Positions 14,464 through 20,985 of a stretch of 28,963 nucleotides of DNA are shown in pieces. The position numbers and the translations under genes are program-made. Source of the DNA: a virus; the IMG/VR virus record IMGVR_UViG_3300021389_000111, positions 1 through 28,963 of that record. The stretch is one strand, 5' to 3'. The notes under the pieces were generated by a model. That model was not told the DNA's origin. It made no database searches and was given only the letters and a program-made list of their open reading frames with translations. The first letter of the stretch is position 1, and each line of letters opens with the position of its first letter.

Positions 14464-15627
14464 TTAGTAAATGTAATATTGACCCTTATTAGGATTCTCT
14501 AATTGTGAAGTAATAGCATACCTCATCGCATCAATACAATGGTTAAAAGCATCTATAGGTTTGTTAAGTGTTTCTCCTTCTTTGTTTTTTAACCAAATGT
14601 AGTTCTGTAGTTCTTTAATTAGGTTATGACTTCTATTAGTTATATAGATTTCATTTTGATTGATGAGGTTGATACCATACACTATTGAGTCTTTACCTTT
14701 CTTTACTGGCATTACCATATGACCATAGCTTGATAACTCTGCAATACTTTTAGGTTCTGCTGAATCTGCATATATGATTTCTTTTGCTTGGTGTGTTTTA
14801 AGTAAGTTGCTTATCTGACTATTTAGTAATCCTCTTTGGTAAATAACCTCATCAAATATATAAGCGTTGTTGTATTTGTAAAGTGCTATTAAAGTAGAAG
14901 GGTCATTAGTATATCCAAAATCCATACCATAACAAAGTAGTCTTGCTTCGTCTGGTAAGTCAATAGGTTTCCAATCTTTTATACAAGCACCTTCTAAACT
15001 TCCTATCTCTCCTAGTCCGTAAACATTCCACCAGTTATTCCAATAGGTAGATGTCTTTGCTTTGTATTTAGCTTTCTCTATGTCGTTTATAATTGTGTCT
15101 GGTAATGCTTCGTTGTCTAAATACGTTAGCTTTATAAAGTCAGCATCATCTTTGCCTTGTAGTTCTGTATGCGCCCAGAATGATGAGGTAGGGTTAAAGT
15201 CAATCCATATCTCTCCAGATGTTCTTATTGCTAATTGGTTGTATGCTTCGTAAGGTATGTTGTTAGCTTCATTTACATATAGTGTGTGTCTTCTTGCTCC
15301 TCTTAACTTGTCTGCTGATTCAACACTAAAGAACTCTATGTAACTTCCGTTTGCAAACTTATACTTAAGCATTGACTTATTGTATTGTATATCATTATAA
15401 CGATTGGTCATCATCATAATCTTTAGGAAGTCTTTTAAAGCACCTCTACGCAAATGTGGTATAGATTCACTAACTACGCTTATTTCTACGTTAGGAGTTT
15501 TTATAGCTCTATCTATGAGGATAGGTAGTATACCAAACGTTTTACCAGCAGATGTTCCACCTTGAACTATCTTTTTACGTTTCTTAAGTTTAAGAAGTTT
15601 TTTAATTGCAGTTGTTACTACAAACAT
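14464..15627 (-). CDS. terL: Terminase large subunit
   Basis: A 387-aa ATP-driven packaging motor and nuclease. Walker A is QGGTSAGKT (22-30); Walker B is LYVNEA with E120 as catalytic base; a coupling motif WIDFNPTSSFW lies near 141-151. The RNase-H-like nuclease carries D236 (YGMDFGYTNDPS), D288 (IIYADSAEPKS) and D359/D366 (DAFNHCIDAMRYA). The start is at ATG 15627, overlapping the small subunit stop as TAATG. It is somewhat shorter than many TerL (400-550 aa), but all motifs are present. The next gene lies behind a separate promoter-like site rather than in tight overlap. Confidence 0.92.
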   Translation of the reverse strand: MFVVTTAIKKLLKLKKRKKIVQGGTSAGKTFGILPILIDRAIKTPNVEISVVSESIPHLRRGALKDFLKIMMMTNRYNDIQYNKSMLKYKFANGSYIEFFSVESADKLRGARRHTLYVNEANNIPYEAYNQLAIRTSGEIWIDFNPTSSFWAHTELQGKDDADFIKLTYLDNEALPDTIINDIEKAKYKAKTSTYWNNWWNVYGLGEIGSLEGACIKDWKPIDLPDEARLLCYGMDFGYTNDPSTLIALYKYNNAYIFDEVIYQRGLLNSQISNLLKTHQAKEIIYADSAEPKSIAELSSYGHMVMPVKKGKDSIVYGINLINQNEIYITNRSHNLIKELQNYIWLKNKEGETLNKPIDAFNHCIDAMRYAITSQLENPNKGQYYIY

Positions 15628-15872
15628 TAATCAATAATATTAAATAAAGGTTGTTCAGTATTTAATGTAATGTCTTTTGTTTCTCTTGGTTTACCAGCAT
15701 AGTAGTGATAGAACATTTGTATAAACTTAAATTCTCCAGATTCTATTCCTTTTTTTAGAGCTGCATAAGCTTGAGGTTCAAGTGGTGTTAGTCTTTCAAT
15801 TAACTTTACCTCTTCTGCTTTAGGCTTTCTACCAGCTGTTGTATGTCCTCCGTTGTTTTTCCTTTTATCCAT
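15627..15872 (-). CDS. terS: Terminase small subunit-like
   Basis: An 81-aa protein, MDKRKNNGGHTTAGRKPKAEEVKLIERLTPLEPQAY..., closing with KPRETKDITLNTEQPLFNIID. The basic GRKPKAEE start, the helical centre (AALKKGIESGEFKFIQMFYHYYAGKP) and the terminal strand match short small-terminase proteins of Bacteroidota phages. It lies directly before TerL (TAATG overlap), which is the main support. It is shorter than lambda-type TerS, and lacks an obvious full HTH. It follows the DnaA-like gene after a 59-base gap with the leader TTTGTTATATAAAAAATAATT. Confidence 0.72.
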   Translation of the reverse strand: MDKRKNNGGHTTAGRKPKAEEVKLIERLTPLEPQAYAALKKGIESGEFKFIQMFYHYYAGKPRETKDITLNTEQPLFNIID

Positions 15873-15931
15873 AATTAAAAAAGATTATTATTAATTATTT
15901 TTTATATAACAAATATCTTTTCTTTTTGTTA

Positions 15932-16402
15932 TTAGTAAGTCTTAAGCATTTTAACCATTGCATCTATTCTTAGGTTAGCTACGTCTAGTTTTTCTTCAGG
16001 TATTTCTTTAATTATTTTAACTAAAGAGTTATATTCTTTTTTTGTTTTAGCGTCTTTTATACTATCGTATTTACTTTGTAATTTATAGTAGTCTTCTTTT
16101 AATGTATTGTATCTATCTTCTACAGGTATGTATTCTTCACTATTTTTTATTTTTCTATATACTTCCATATACTCTGGATTATATATTTCAAATGTAGGAA
16201 ATACGTTATTAATACCGTGTAATACTGTTGCGTGATTTAATTTAAGTGTATCTCCTATTTCTTTTAAAGATAAATGTGTTCTGTCTCTACATATTTTAAA
16301 ATATATAGCTCTAGCGTAAACATTTTTTCTTTTTCTACTTTTAGCATTTATTTCTATGTTTAGTTCTGTTTCTATCAATTGTTTAATTTGTTGCGTTGTC
16401 AT
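15932..16402 (-). CDS. DnaA domain IV-like DNA-binding protein
   Basis: A 156-aa protein. Residues 22-67, with SRKRKNVYARAIYF and LSLKEIGDTLKLNHATVLH, read as the C-terminal helix-turn-helix of DnaA (the signature helix has the form L...L.R.HATVLH). No ATPase domain is present, since the protein is too short. The second half is a Lys/Glu-rich helical tail (YYKLQSKYDSIKDAKTKKEY). It may bind DnaA-box-like sites to help replication start, regulate transcription, or act with TerS, whose gene follows. It overlaps the 76-aa gene by 20 bases. The domain call is confident, the role is not. Confidence 0.7.
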   Translation of the reverse strand: MTTQQIKQLIETELNIEINAKSRKRKNVYARAIYFKICRDRTHLSLKEIGDTLKLNHATVLHGINNVFPTFEIYNPEYMEVYRKIKNSEEYIPVEDRYNTLKEDYYKLQSKYDSIKDAKTKKEYNSLVKIIKEIPEEKLDVANLRIDAMVKMLKTY

Positions 16403-16613
16403 TTATTTCGTTTATATGTTTTATTATTTCTAAATATATTAAAAATTCTATATATTGTATAGCTAAATTAATACCAGCACATTGTAAATACATTTCTTTA
16501 TCTTCATAATCATTTAAGATAATTTTTAGTTCTTCTAAGTCTGTACCTTTTTCGTAATCGTATAATGCAAGGTTGTAAAACTCTTTAACTAAATCCTTAT
16601 CTTTTTTTTTCAT
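16383..16613 (-). CDS. Small acidic helical protein, unknown function
   Basis: A 76-aa protein, MKKKDKDLVKEFYNLALYDYEKGTDLEELK..., with mostly helical sequence and a hydrophobic run (AIQYIEFLIYLEII) near residues 50-63. It overlaps the DnaA-like gene by 20 bases and the upstream 139-aa gene by 4 (ATGA), so it is probably made with them. It has no recognisable motif, though the hydrophobic run could be a dimer interface. No function is proposed. Confidence 0.55.
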   Translation of the reverse strand: MKKKDKDLVKEFYNLALYDYEKGTDLEELKIILNDYEDKEMYLQCAGINLAIQYIEFLIYLEIIKHINEINDNATN

Positions 16614-17029
16614 ATAGATAATACTTCTTGCAATAAATTCTCTGGTTTAACGTATGAAGAGTTTTTGTATTTAAAGCTTTGTATAATATTATCTAATATA
16701 TATTGTTTTGTTCTAAAGTTTTCTATGTATGCGTATTCGTTTTTTAATTGTACAAAAATATAGTAATCACTATTTAAATGATTATTTATCTTATCTGTAG
16801 AGCAATTAAATGTATAAGATTTTTTACTTGTTGTTTTAACTTGATATTTAAAACCTTTTTCATCAGCATAGTCTATTTTGTTATAATCTCTGTCGGCTTT
16901 TTGTTTAAACAATTGTTCGTCATTATAATTTACTTTGAACCAGTGTTCAAATACTTTTTCGCCTATATAACCTACTGATTGTTTTTTTAAGTTATCTGGT
17001 ATTTTAATTTTTGCTAAATATGTTCTCAT
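16610..17029 (-). CDS. Putative PD-(D/E)XK-type nuclease
   Basis: A 139-aa protein. KKQSVGYIGEKVFEHWFK near 15-32 gives a helix with a conserved-looking Glu. DRDYNKIDYADEKGFKYQVKTT near 46-67 resembles the D-x(n)-(E/Q)XK core: D53 followed by a beta hairpin and Q63-V-K65. Then SKKSYTFNCSTDKI and YYIFVQL. That layout fits small restriction-like endonucleases. It overlaps genes on both sides by 4 bases (ATGA) within a nucleotide-metabolism cluster, so it could degrade host DNA or resolve branches. The core is only partly canonical (QVK rather than EVK). Confidence 0.5.
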   Translation of the reverse strand: MRTYLAKIKIPDNLKKQSVGYIGEKVFEHWFKVNYNDEQLFKQKADRDYNKIDYADEKGFKYQVKTTSKKSYTFNCSTDKINNHLNSDYYIFVQLKNEYAYIENFRTKQYILDNIIQSFKYKNSSYVKPENLLQEVLSI

Positions 17030-17340
17030 TCGGTTCCTGCTATTATATGATCTGTATTTTTTACAAAGTTGTTATTTATCATTTTCCCTTTTCTATTTGC
17101 TATTTCTAACCAAGCGCCTTCTATTGCTGATTCTATTTTAAATCCTCCAAGTTCTGATAAAGAAGTTAATACTACAATAATATCTCCAACCGCGTCTGAC
17201 ATTTCTAACTTGTCTTGTTTTAATATTGCTTCTGCTAATTCGCCGCATTCCTCTTGAAGTTTTATGTATTGTGTTTTTACATCTCCTTTATCTAATATGC
17301 CTTTGTTTTTAGCCCAATTTCTTATTTCGTTAAATTTCAT
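17026..17340 (-). CDS. MazG-like nucleotide pyrophosphohydrolase
   Basis: A 104-aa all-alpha NTP-pyrophosphatase. The metal-binding set is visible: E30, E31 and E34 in KLQEECGELAEAI, then E46, D49 and D53 in EMSDAVGDIIVVL, matching the EExxE...ExxD layout of MazG-type enzymes. It converts (d)NTP to (d)NMP and PPi; the substrate cannot be read from sequence. It overlaps the thymidylate-synthase-fold gene by 4 bases (ATGA), and that partnership recalls T4 gp56 (dCTPase, same superfamily) with gp42. The alternative is a housecleaning or ppGpp-lowering MazG. Confidence 0.75.
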   Translation of the reverse strand: MKFNEIRNWAKNKGILDKGDVKTQYIKLQEECGELAEAILKQDKLEMSDAVGDIIVVLTSLSELGGFKIESAIEGAWLEIANRKGKMINNNFVKNTDHIIAGTE

Positions 17341-17993
17341 TTTATTTTATTTTTTATGTTATTATATAAATGTAAGTTGTGTGCAAAATGGTAATAAGAA
17401 CCTATTTCAATAGTTAACCTATTAGCAACTAATTGTTGTAACATTGAAAATTGATATTGATCATTACAAAAACCATACCAGATATCATTAGAACGCATAA
17501 GAACTGACATATTTAATTTATTATCTAATATTGTAAATTGTACTGCATAAGTACAAGGAGTATCTTTTTGATACGAAGTCCATTCTTTCGCATCGTATAT
17601 ACTTATTGCTGCTTGCCTTGTGTTATTGTTTTGTCTAAGTTTAGCGCATACATAATCTATTTGATTATTACGTTGCCATTGATAACCATAATTAGAATTA
17701 ACATTACGATTACTATCAGCCATTTTTTCCCATATAGGCGGTATTTTACCATATATTTGACCTAACTTATCAATACTACGATCACCAGACTTATACCATT
17801 CCCATTCAGCTTTAGCATATTGTAAACTCCAATTTCGTTCTTTATTTGTAATATGATTATCTATAGGGTTTTGTATTGTAAAACCTACATTAAACAAAGC
17901 TTTTGTATCATCATAGTCTACGCCATAAACTAATATTCTATTAAGTTGATAAACATAAGCTTCTTCTGCGTTTTCAAAAATTGTTTTAATCAT
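17337..17993 (-). CDS. Thymidylate-synthase-fold pyrimidine (hydroxy)methylase, dCMP-type
   Basis: A 218-aa protein aligning by eye to E. coli ThyA. E63 (AEWEWYKSGD), W88, YGYQW at 102-106, nucleophile C147 (TPCTYAVQF), R167 and D170 (MRSNDIWYG), H208 and Y210 (NLHLY) are kept. The ThyA Asn177 position, which selects dUMP, is D178 here (GFCNDQYQF). Asp at this site is the hallmark of dCMP hydroxymethylase (T4 gp42), and Asn-to-Asp in ThyA shifts specificity to dCMP. It should modify dCMP with methylene-tetrahydrofolate, giving 5-hydroxymethyl or 5-methyl dCMP. The MazG-like gene overlaps it. Plain thymidylate synthase remains possible. Confidence 0.72.
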   Translation of the reverse strand: MIKTIFENAEEAYVYQLNRILVYGVDYDDTKALFNVGFTIQNPIDNHITNKERNWSLQYAKAEWEWYKSGDRSIDKLGQIYGKIPPIWEKMADSNRNVNSNYGYQWQRNNQIDYVCAKLRQNNNTRQAAISIYDAKEWTSYQKDTPCTYAVQFTILDNKLNMSVLMRSNDIWYGFCNDQYQFSMLQQLVANRLTIEIGSYYHFAHNLHLYNNIKNKIK

Positions 17994-17994
17994 T

Positions 17995-18213
17995 TTATAA
18001 TTTATCTTTTAATAATTCTTTAACTGATTCTAAATATAACAAAGCATCCATCAATTCTTCTTGTACATCTATTACAAATCTATTTACATCTTTTATTTCT
18101 CCTTTTATTTCTTCCATCATAGTACCTCCATATTTTTGTTGTCCTATAATACTACGTTGGTCTATTTTACTTATTACTTGTCTAACTATTTCGTCTTTTG
18201 TTTTTATTTTCAT
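17995..18213 (-). CDS. Small all-alpha NTP-pyrophosphatase-like protein
   Basis: A 72-aa helical protein. QRSIIGQQKYGGTMMEE near 19-35 and FVIDVQEELMDALLYLESVKELL near 46-68 resemble the short phage proteins related to MazG or dATP/dGTP diphosphohydrolase, where QEELMDALLYLE is the second metal helix. It is too short for a full MazG bundle, so it may act as a dimer or have lost activity. It overlaps the exonuclease gene by 4 bases and lies 1 base before the thymidylate-synthase-fold gene. Confidence 0.55.
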   Translation of the reverse strand: MKIKTKDEIVRQVISKIDQRSIIGQQKYGGTMMEEIKGEIKDVNRFVIDVQEELMDALLYLESVKELLKDKL

Positions 18214-18896
18214 TTTGTTCTTAATTTTAAAAGGTTATAACATTGTATGTATTTTAATTTTGCTTTTGATTTATATATTGTTTTAAATAACTCGTATGTC
18301 TTTTTAGTAAATTGATAATGTGTCTTGCAATCTTTAAACAATTTCTTTGCATATGCCTTTCCATAACCCTTACAGTAGTTTACATTGTCTGAACTATCTC
18401 CTACTATCATTTGCTCGTAGAAGTTATATAAGGCTTCGTAAGGACTTATATCTATTATCTCTTGGTGTTTGTAGTGATAGTTATACATAAGGCAAGGTAG
18501 TTGCTTATAATCTTTGTCAAGTGATACTATTATTACGTTGTTGTGTCCTAACTCGTCTGTAAGTGTTTTCCAATACGTTGCAACCAAATCATCTGTCTCT
18601 ACACCATAAGAACTTTTTGTGCTATATATCTCTTGGATATGTTCGTGCATCTCATATAGTAATTTAGGATGTTCTTGCTTTTTTCTGTTTGCTTTATAAT
18701 TAGGGTCTAGTAGTTTTCTAAAATTACCCTTACTATTGTTAAAAGTAATTACTCTTTCTATTTGGTAGGTTTCTTCTAGTCTATTTACAATTGACATAAA
18801 TATCTCATCAAACTTTCCTATAGCTTCATCTAGTATGTCATCAACACCACAGCAAGAAGAATACACTAAACTGTCTGCATCAAATAAAACTACCAT
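18210..18896 (-). CDS. 5'-3' exonuclease / flap endonuclease (FEN family)
   Basis: A 228-aa PIN-like nuclease. The first acidic site is VVLFDADSLVY (D6, D8). A basic arch follows, with NFRKLLDPNYKANRK near 58-72. Then come VETDDLVATYW near 99-109, IIVSLDKDYKQLP near 122-134 and the helix-hairpin DNA-binding part QMIVGDSSDNVNYCKGYGKAYAKKLF near 163-188. This is the domain order of T5/T7-type 5' nucleases that remove primers or degrade host DNA. It overlaps the upstream 73-aa gene by 7 bases. Length is somewhat below T5 FEN (291 aa). Confidence 0.85.
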   Translation of the reverse strand: MVVLFDADSLVYSSCCGVDDILDEAIGKFDEIFMSIVNRLEETYQIERVITFNNSKGNFRKLLDPNYKANRKKQEHPKLLYEMHEHIQEIYSTKSSYGVETDDLVATYWKTLTDELGHNNVIIVSLDKDYKQLPCLMYNYHYKHQEIIDISPYEALYNFYEQMIVGDSSDNVNYCKGYGKAYAKKLFKDCKTHYQFTKKTYELFKTIYKSKAKLKYIQCYNLLKLRTK

Positions 18897-19111
18897 TGTT
18901 CTTCAATTATTTCTATAGCTTGATTCTCTAGCTCATCAATTACTTCTTGTTCTAGTATGTCTATAATGTCTTGTCCTCCACATAACACTTTAAAACAATT
19001 AAAATCACTACTGAAATCTGGATACATATAACTTCCATCTTGTCCTTTTTGATATTCTCCTACAACAACTAATGCTATGTTATCATATTCTACTGTTATT
19101 TCTTTTTTCAT
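18890..19111 (-). CDS. Small acidic phage protein, unknown function
   Basis: A 73-aa protein, MKKEITVEYDNIALVVVGEYQKGQ, then DGSYMYPDFSSDFNC and an acidic helical end (IDILEQEVIDELENQAIEIIEEQW). The first half forms strands and the second a helix. It is the first gene behind a promoter-like site (19128-19135), with leader GCACAAAACAAAACAAA, and overlaps the exonuclease gene by 7 bases. Similar short proteins occur in phage replication blocks, from memory. No function can be named. Confidence 0.6.
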   Translation of the reverse strand: MKKEITVEYDNIALVVVGEYQKGQDGSYMYPDFSSDFNCFKVLCGGQDIIDILEQEVIDELENQAIEIIEEQW

Positions 19112-19127
19112 TTTGTTTTGTTTTGTG

Positions 19128-19135
19128 CAAATATA
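19128..19135 (-). promoter_or_regulatory. -7-type promoter box before the exonuclease operon
   Basis: The minus strand reads TATATTTG, a perfect TAnnTTTG box, 16 bases before ATG 19111. No clear TTTG lies 19-21 bases upstream, so only half of the promoter is convincing. The leader that follows (ACAAAACAAAACAAA) is the same as at 23347. Confidence 0.5.
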
Positions 19136-19155
19136 AACAATTTTGTTAATATATA

Positions 19156-19308
19156 CTAGTCTTCTTTGTAATCTTTTGTTGCTTTAGTTAAAAATTTATC
19201 TATGCCATCTATTCTTTTAGATAGTTTTTCTATCGCTACATATAAAGTAGCTACTGTTGATTCTAGTATCTTAAACCTTTCTTTAGTTGTGTATTTTTTA
19301 TTTTTCAT
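19156..19308 (-). CDS. Small coiled-coil protein
   Basis: A 50-aa ORF, MKNKKYTTKERFKILESTV..., with a heptad-like helix (LYVAIEKLSKRIDGIDKFL). Its ATG (19308) overlaps the stop of the metallophosphoesterase gene by ATGA, so it should be translated with it. It ends just before the promoter-like site at 19128-19135. A basic start and helical body suggest a dimeric coiled coil. The function is unknown. Confidence 0.55.
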   Translation of the reverse strand: MKNKKYTTKERFKILESTVATLYVAIEKLSKRIDGIDKFLTKATKDYKED

Positions 19309-20015
19309 AATTCCATTAGTTCATTAATTACTGTATGCCCTCCTAACACTACTGCGCAAGCAATAGCTGGTTTCTTTCCTCTTTTAGCATATGCCATAGC
19401 ATAAGCAGTTGCATCTATTCCACAACCTACTTGACTACCAAATACTTTAAAGTTTTGGCCTACATACCACTCTGTATAACACTGGGTATGTAAGTGTCCT
19501 TGAATAGTACTTTGCATATCAGCTCTACATTTAGTTCTTGCAGTTCCAGCTTCTCCGTGTATATACTGCACACCATCAATTACAACTCTATCAACAAACT
19601 TCCATTGTGGCACTTCTAGTACATCTTTGTAAGCTTTTATCCATTTCTTTGGTACTGCACTTGTTTGTGCTTTACGCATTATAAGTCTATCGTGATTCCC
19701 TATAGTAACGTGAGCTTTAGGAAAAGCATTGTACCAGTTAGCTATTTTACTTATTGCAAGTTCTAACTCTTGACCTCCACCTAAACCATCGGCATCTGAT
19801 TCGTGGTAACTACTGTAATGGTTGTCTATAACATCCCCTATAAATATAACTGTATTACAATTATATTTAGCATAGGTTTCTTGACAATGCTCGAGATATC
19901 CATCTAAACAAAATGGCTCGTGTAAGTCTCCTATAACAAGCACTCTTGTTTCTTTCTTTGTTATGTTCTCGTAAGCTGCTTTTTTGTTTCCGTTAATACG
20001 TGGTCTAATTTCCAT
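19305..20015 (-). CDS. Calcineurin-like metallophosphoesterase
   Basis: A 236-aa enzyme with all metal motifs in order: GDLHEP (D30, H32), GDVID (D61), GNHDR (N107-H108-D109), IHGEAG (H153) and GHLHT (H174, H176). It should hydrolyse phosphate esters, as nuclease or phosphatase; the substrate is not evident. The C-terminus has a Gly/Ala-rich part (GSQVGCGIDATAYAMAYAKRG) common in phage-encoded members. It overlaps the upstream 136-aa gene by 11 bases, and the 50-aa gene by 4. Related enzymes sit in phage replication blocks and may process DNA ends. Confidence 0.85.
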   Translation of the reverse strand: MEIRPRINGNKKAAYENITKKETRVLVIGDLHEPFCLDGYLEHCQETYAKYNCNTVIFIGDVIDNHYSSYHESDADGLGGGQELELAISKIANWYNAFPKAHVTIGNHDRLIMRKAQTSAVPKKWIKAYKDVLEVPQWKFVDRVVIDGVQYIHGEAGTARTKCRADMQSTIQGHLHTQCYTEWYVGQNFKVFGSQVGCGIDATAYAMAYAKRGKKPAIACAVVLGGHTVINELMEL

Positions 20016-20415
20016 AAGTTTTATATAAAGAGTTTAGTTCATTAGTTATAGTTCTTATACAACTCCCACAAGATGTCATTACTTTTTTATCGTTAAATAC
20101 TCTGTTGTATATTTTTAGTAATTGTTTTTGTTCTGATGGGTTTACTCTTGTTCTGTTTAATGCAAACCATTCTTTTAAATAAACGTATTCATTTTCTAGT
20201 AAACACTTTGGTCTTTTATATCTAAATGCCTTGTTAAGAGCTACTTGCCTTTCATCACAGCCACAATCTTCTCCAGCTATAAACTTCACAGCTTTAGCTA
20301 TTCCAGTAGCTTTAGTTATCTTGGCAATAGTATCTCCTAGACCTTTTGATTGTTTGTCGTAATTTGCTTTCCATTCTTTGTACTCTTTAGTACGTTTGTC
20401 TTTTGGTGGTTTCAT
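20005..20415 (-). CDS. Conserved phage protein with CGC and CxxC motifs
   Basis: A 136-aa basic protein. KGLGDTIAKITKATGIAKAVKFIAGEDCGCDERQVALNKAF lies near 24-64, and SCGSCIRTITNELNSLYKTYG at the end. The two Cys clusters could bind zinc, making it a small DNA-binding protein. The GLGDT...EDCGCDER stretch is familiar from Bacteroidota phages, without a known role. It overlaps the sigma factor gene by 4 bases (ATGA) and the metallophosphoesterase gene by 11, so it is part of one operon with them. Confidence 0.6.
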   Translation of the reverse strand: MKPPKDKRTKEYKEWKANYDKQSKGLGDTIAKITKATGIAKAVKFIAGEDCGCDERQVALNKAFRYKRPKCLLENEYVYLKEWFALNRTRVNPSEQKQLLKIYNRVFNDKKVMTSCGSCIRTITNELNSLYKTYGN

Positions 20416-20984
20416 ATTAAATTATAGTCTTCGTTTTTAAAATCTTCATAGTCTTCACTAAACTTATCTCTCATTTTATCTTTCCCTTTTTTTAGTGTGT
20501 GAAATATATTAACAGAACTAATAGACGTGTCTTTTGCCATACCTCTTATGCTTAGCTCTGTATCTCTATATAATTTATAAATACTTTTATCATACCAATG
20601 CCATTTTTCTAATTCTTCATCCATTTTTTTACATAATTTCCAAAAAGCTTTTTCTTTATCTAAATTATCATTAACTGTAAACTTATCAAGATCTTTGTCT
20701 GGTATTTCTATAAAATCTTTATCTTTAAAAAACTCTTCTATTTGTATTTTATTTATTTTGTTTTTTGAGTTTATATAACTTAAAAAAACAGAACGTATTA
20801 CAAAATACATATAACCTTTTGAAATAATTCCATTATTAAATAATTTTTCTTCACTTGCATACATATGTAATTTTATATAAGATTCTTGTACTACGTCTTC
20901 AGCATAGTCTTTTGCTCCTAATGTTTTTGCTATTTGTACCCACTCTTTATGATATTTTGCTACTTTATTTAACCAATTTGCCAT
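20412..20984 (-). CDS. Phage-encoded sigma-70-like (ECF-type) factor
   Basis: A 190-aa protein. Residues 25-62 (GAKDYAEDVVQESYIKLHMYASEE) match sigma region 2.1-2.2 (DAEDVVQE.Y.K..), followed by SKGYMYFVIRSVFLSYINSK near 55-74 as regions 2.3-2.4. Near 132-175, IYKLYRDTELSIRGMAKDTSISSVNIFHTLKKGKDKMR is a region 4 helix-turn-helix. Regions 1 and 3 are absent, as in ECF factors. It probably redirects host RNA polymerase to phage promoters, perhaps the late genes. It overlaps the 136-aa gene by 4 bases and lies 1 base after the helicase gene. Region 4 is the less certain part. Confidence 0.75.
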   Translation of the reverse strand: MANWLNKVAKYHKEWVQIAKTLGAKDYAEDVVQESYIKLHMYASEEKLFNNGIISKGYMYFVIRSVFLSYINSKNKINKIQIEEFFKDKDFIEIPDKDLDKFTVNDNLDKEKAFWKLCKKMDEELEKWHWYDKSIYKLYRDTELSIRGMAKDTSISSVNIFHTLKKGKDKMRDKFSEDYEDFKNEDYNLI

Positions 20985-20985
20985 A

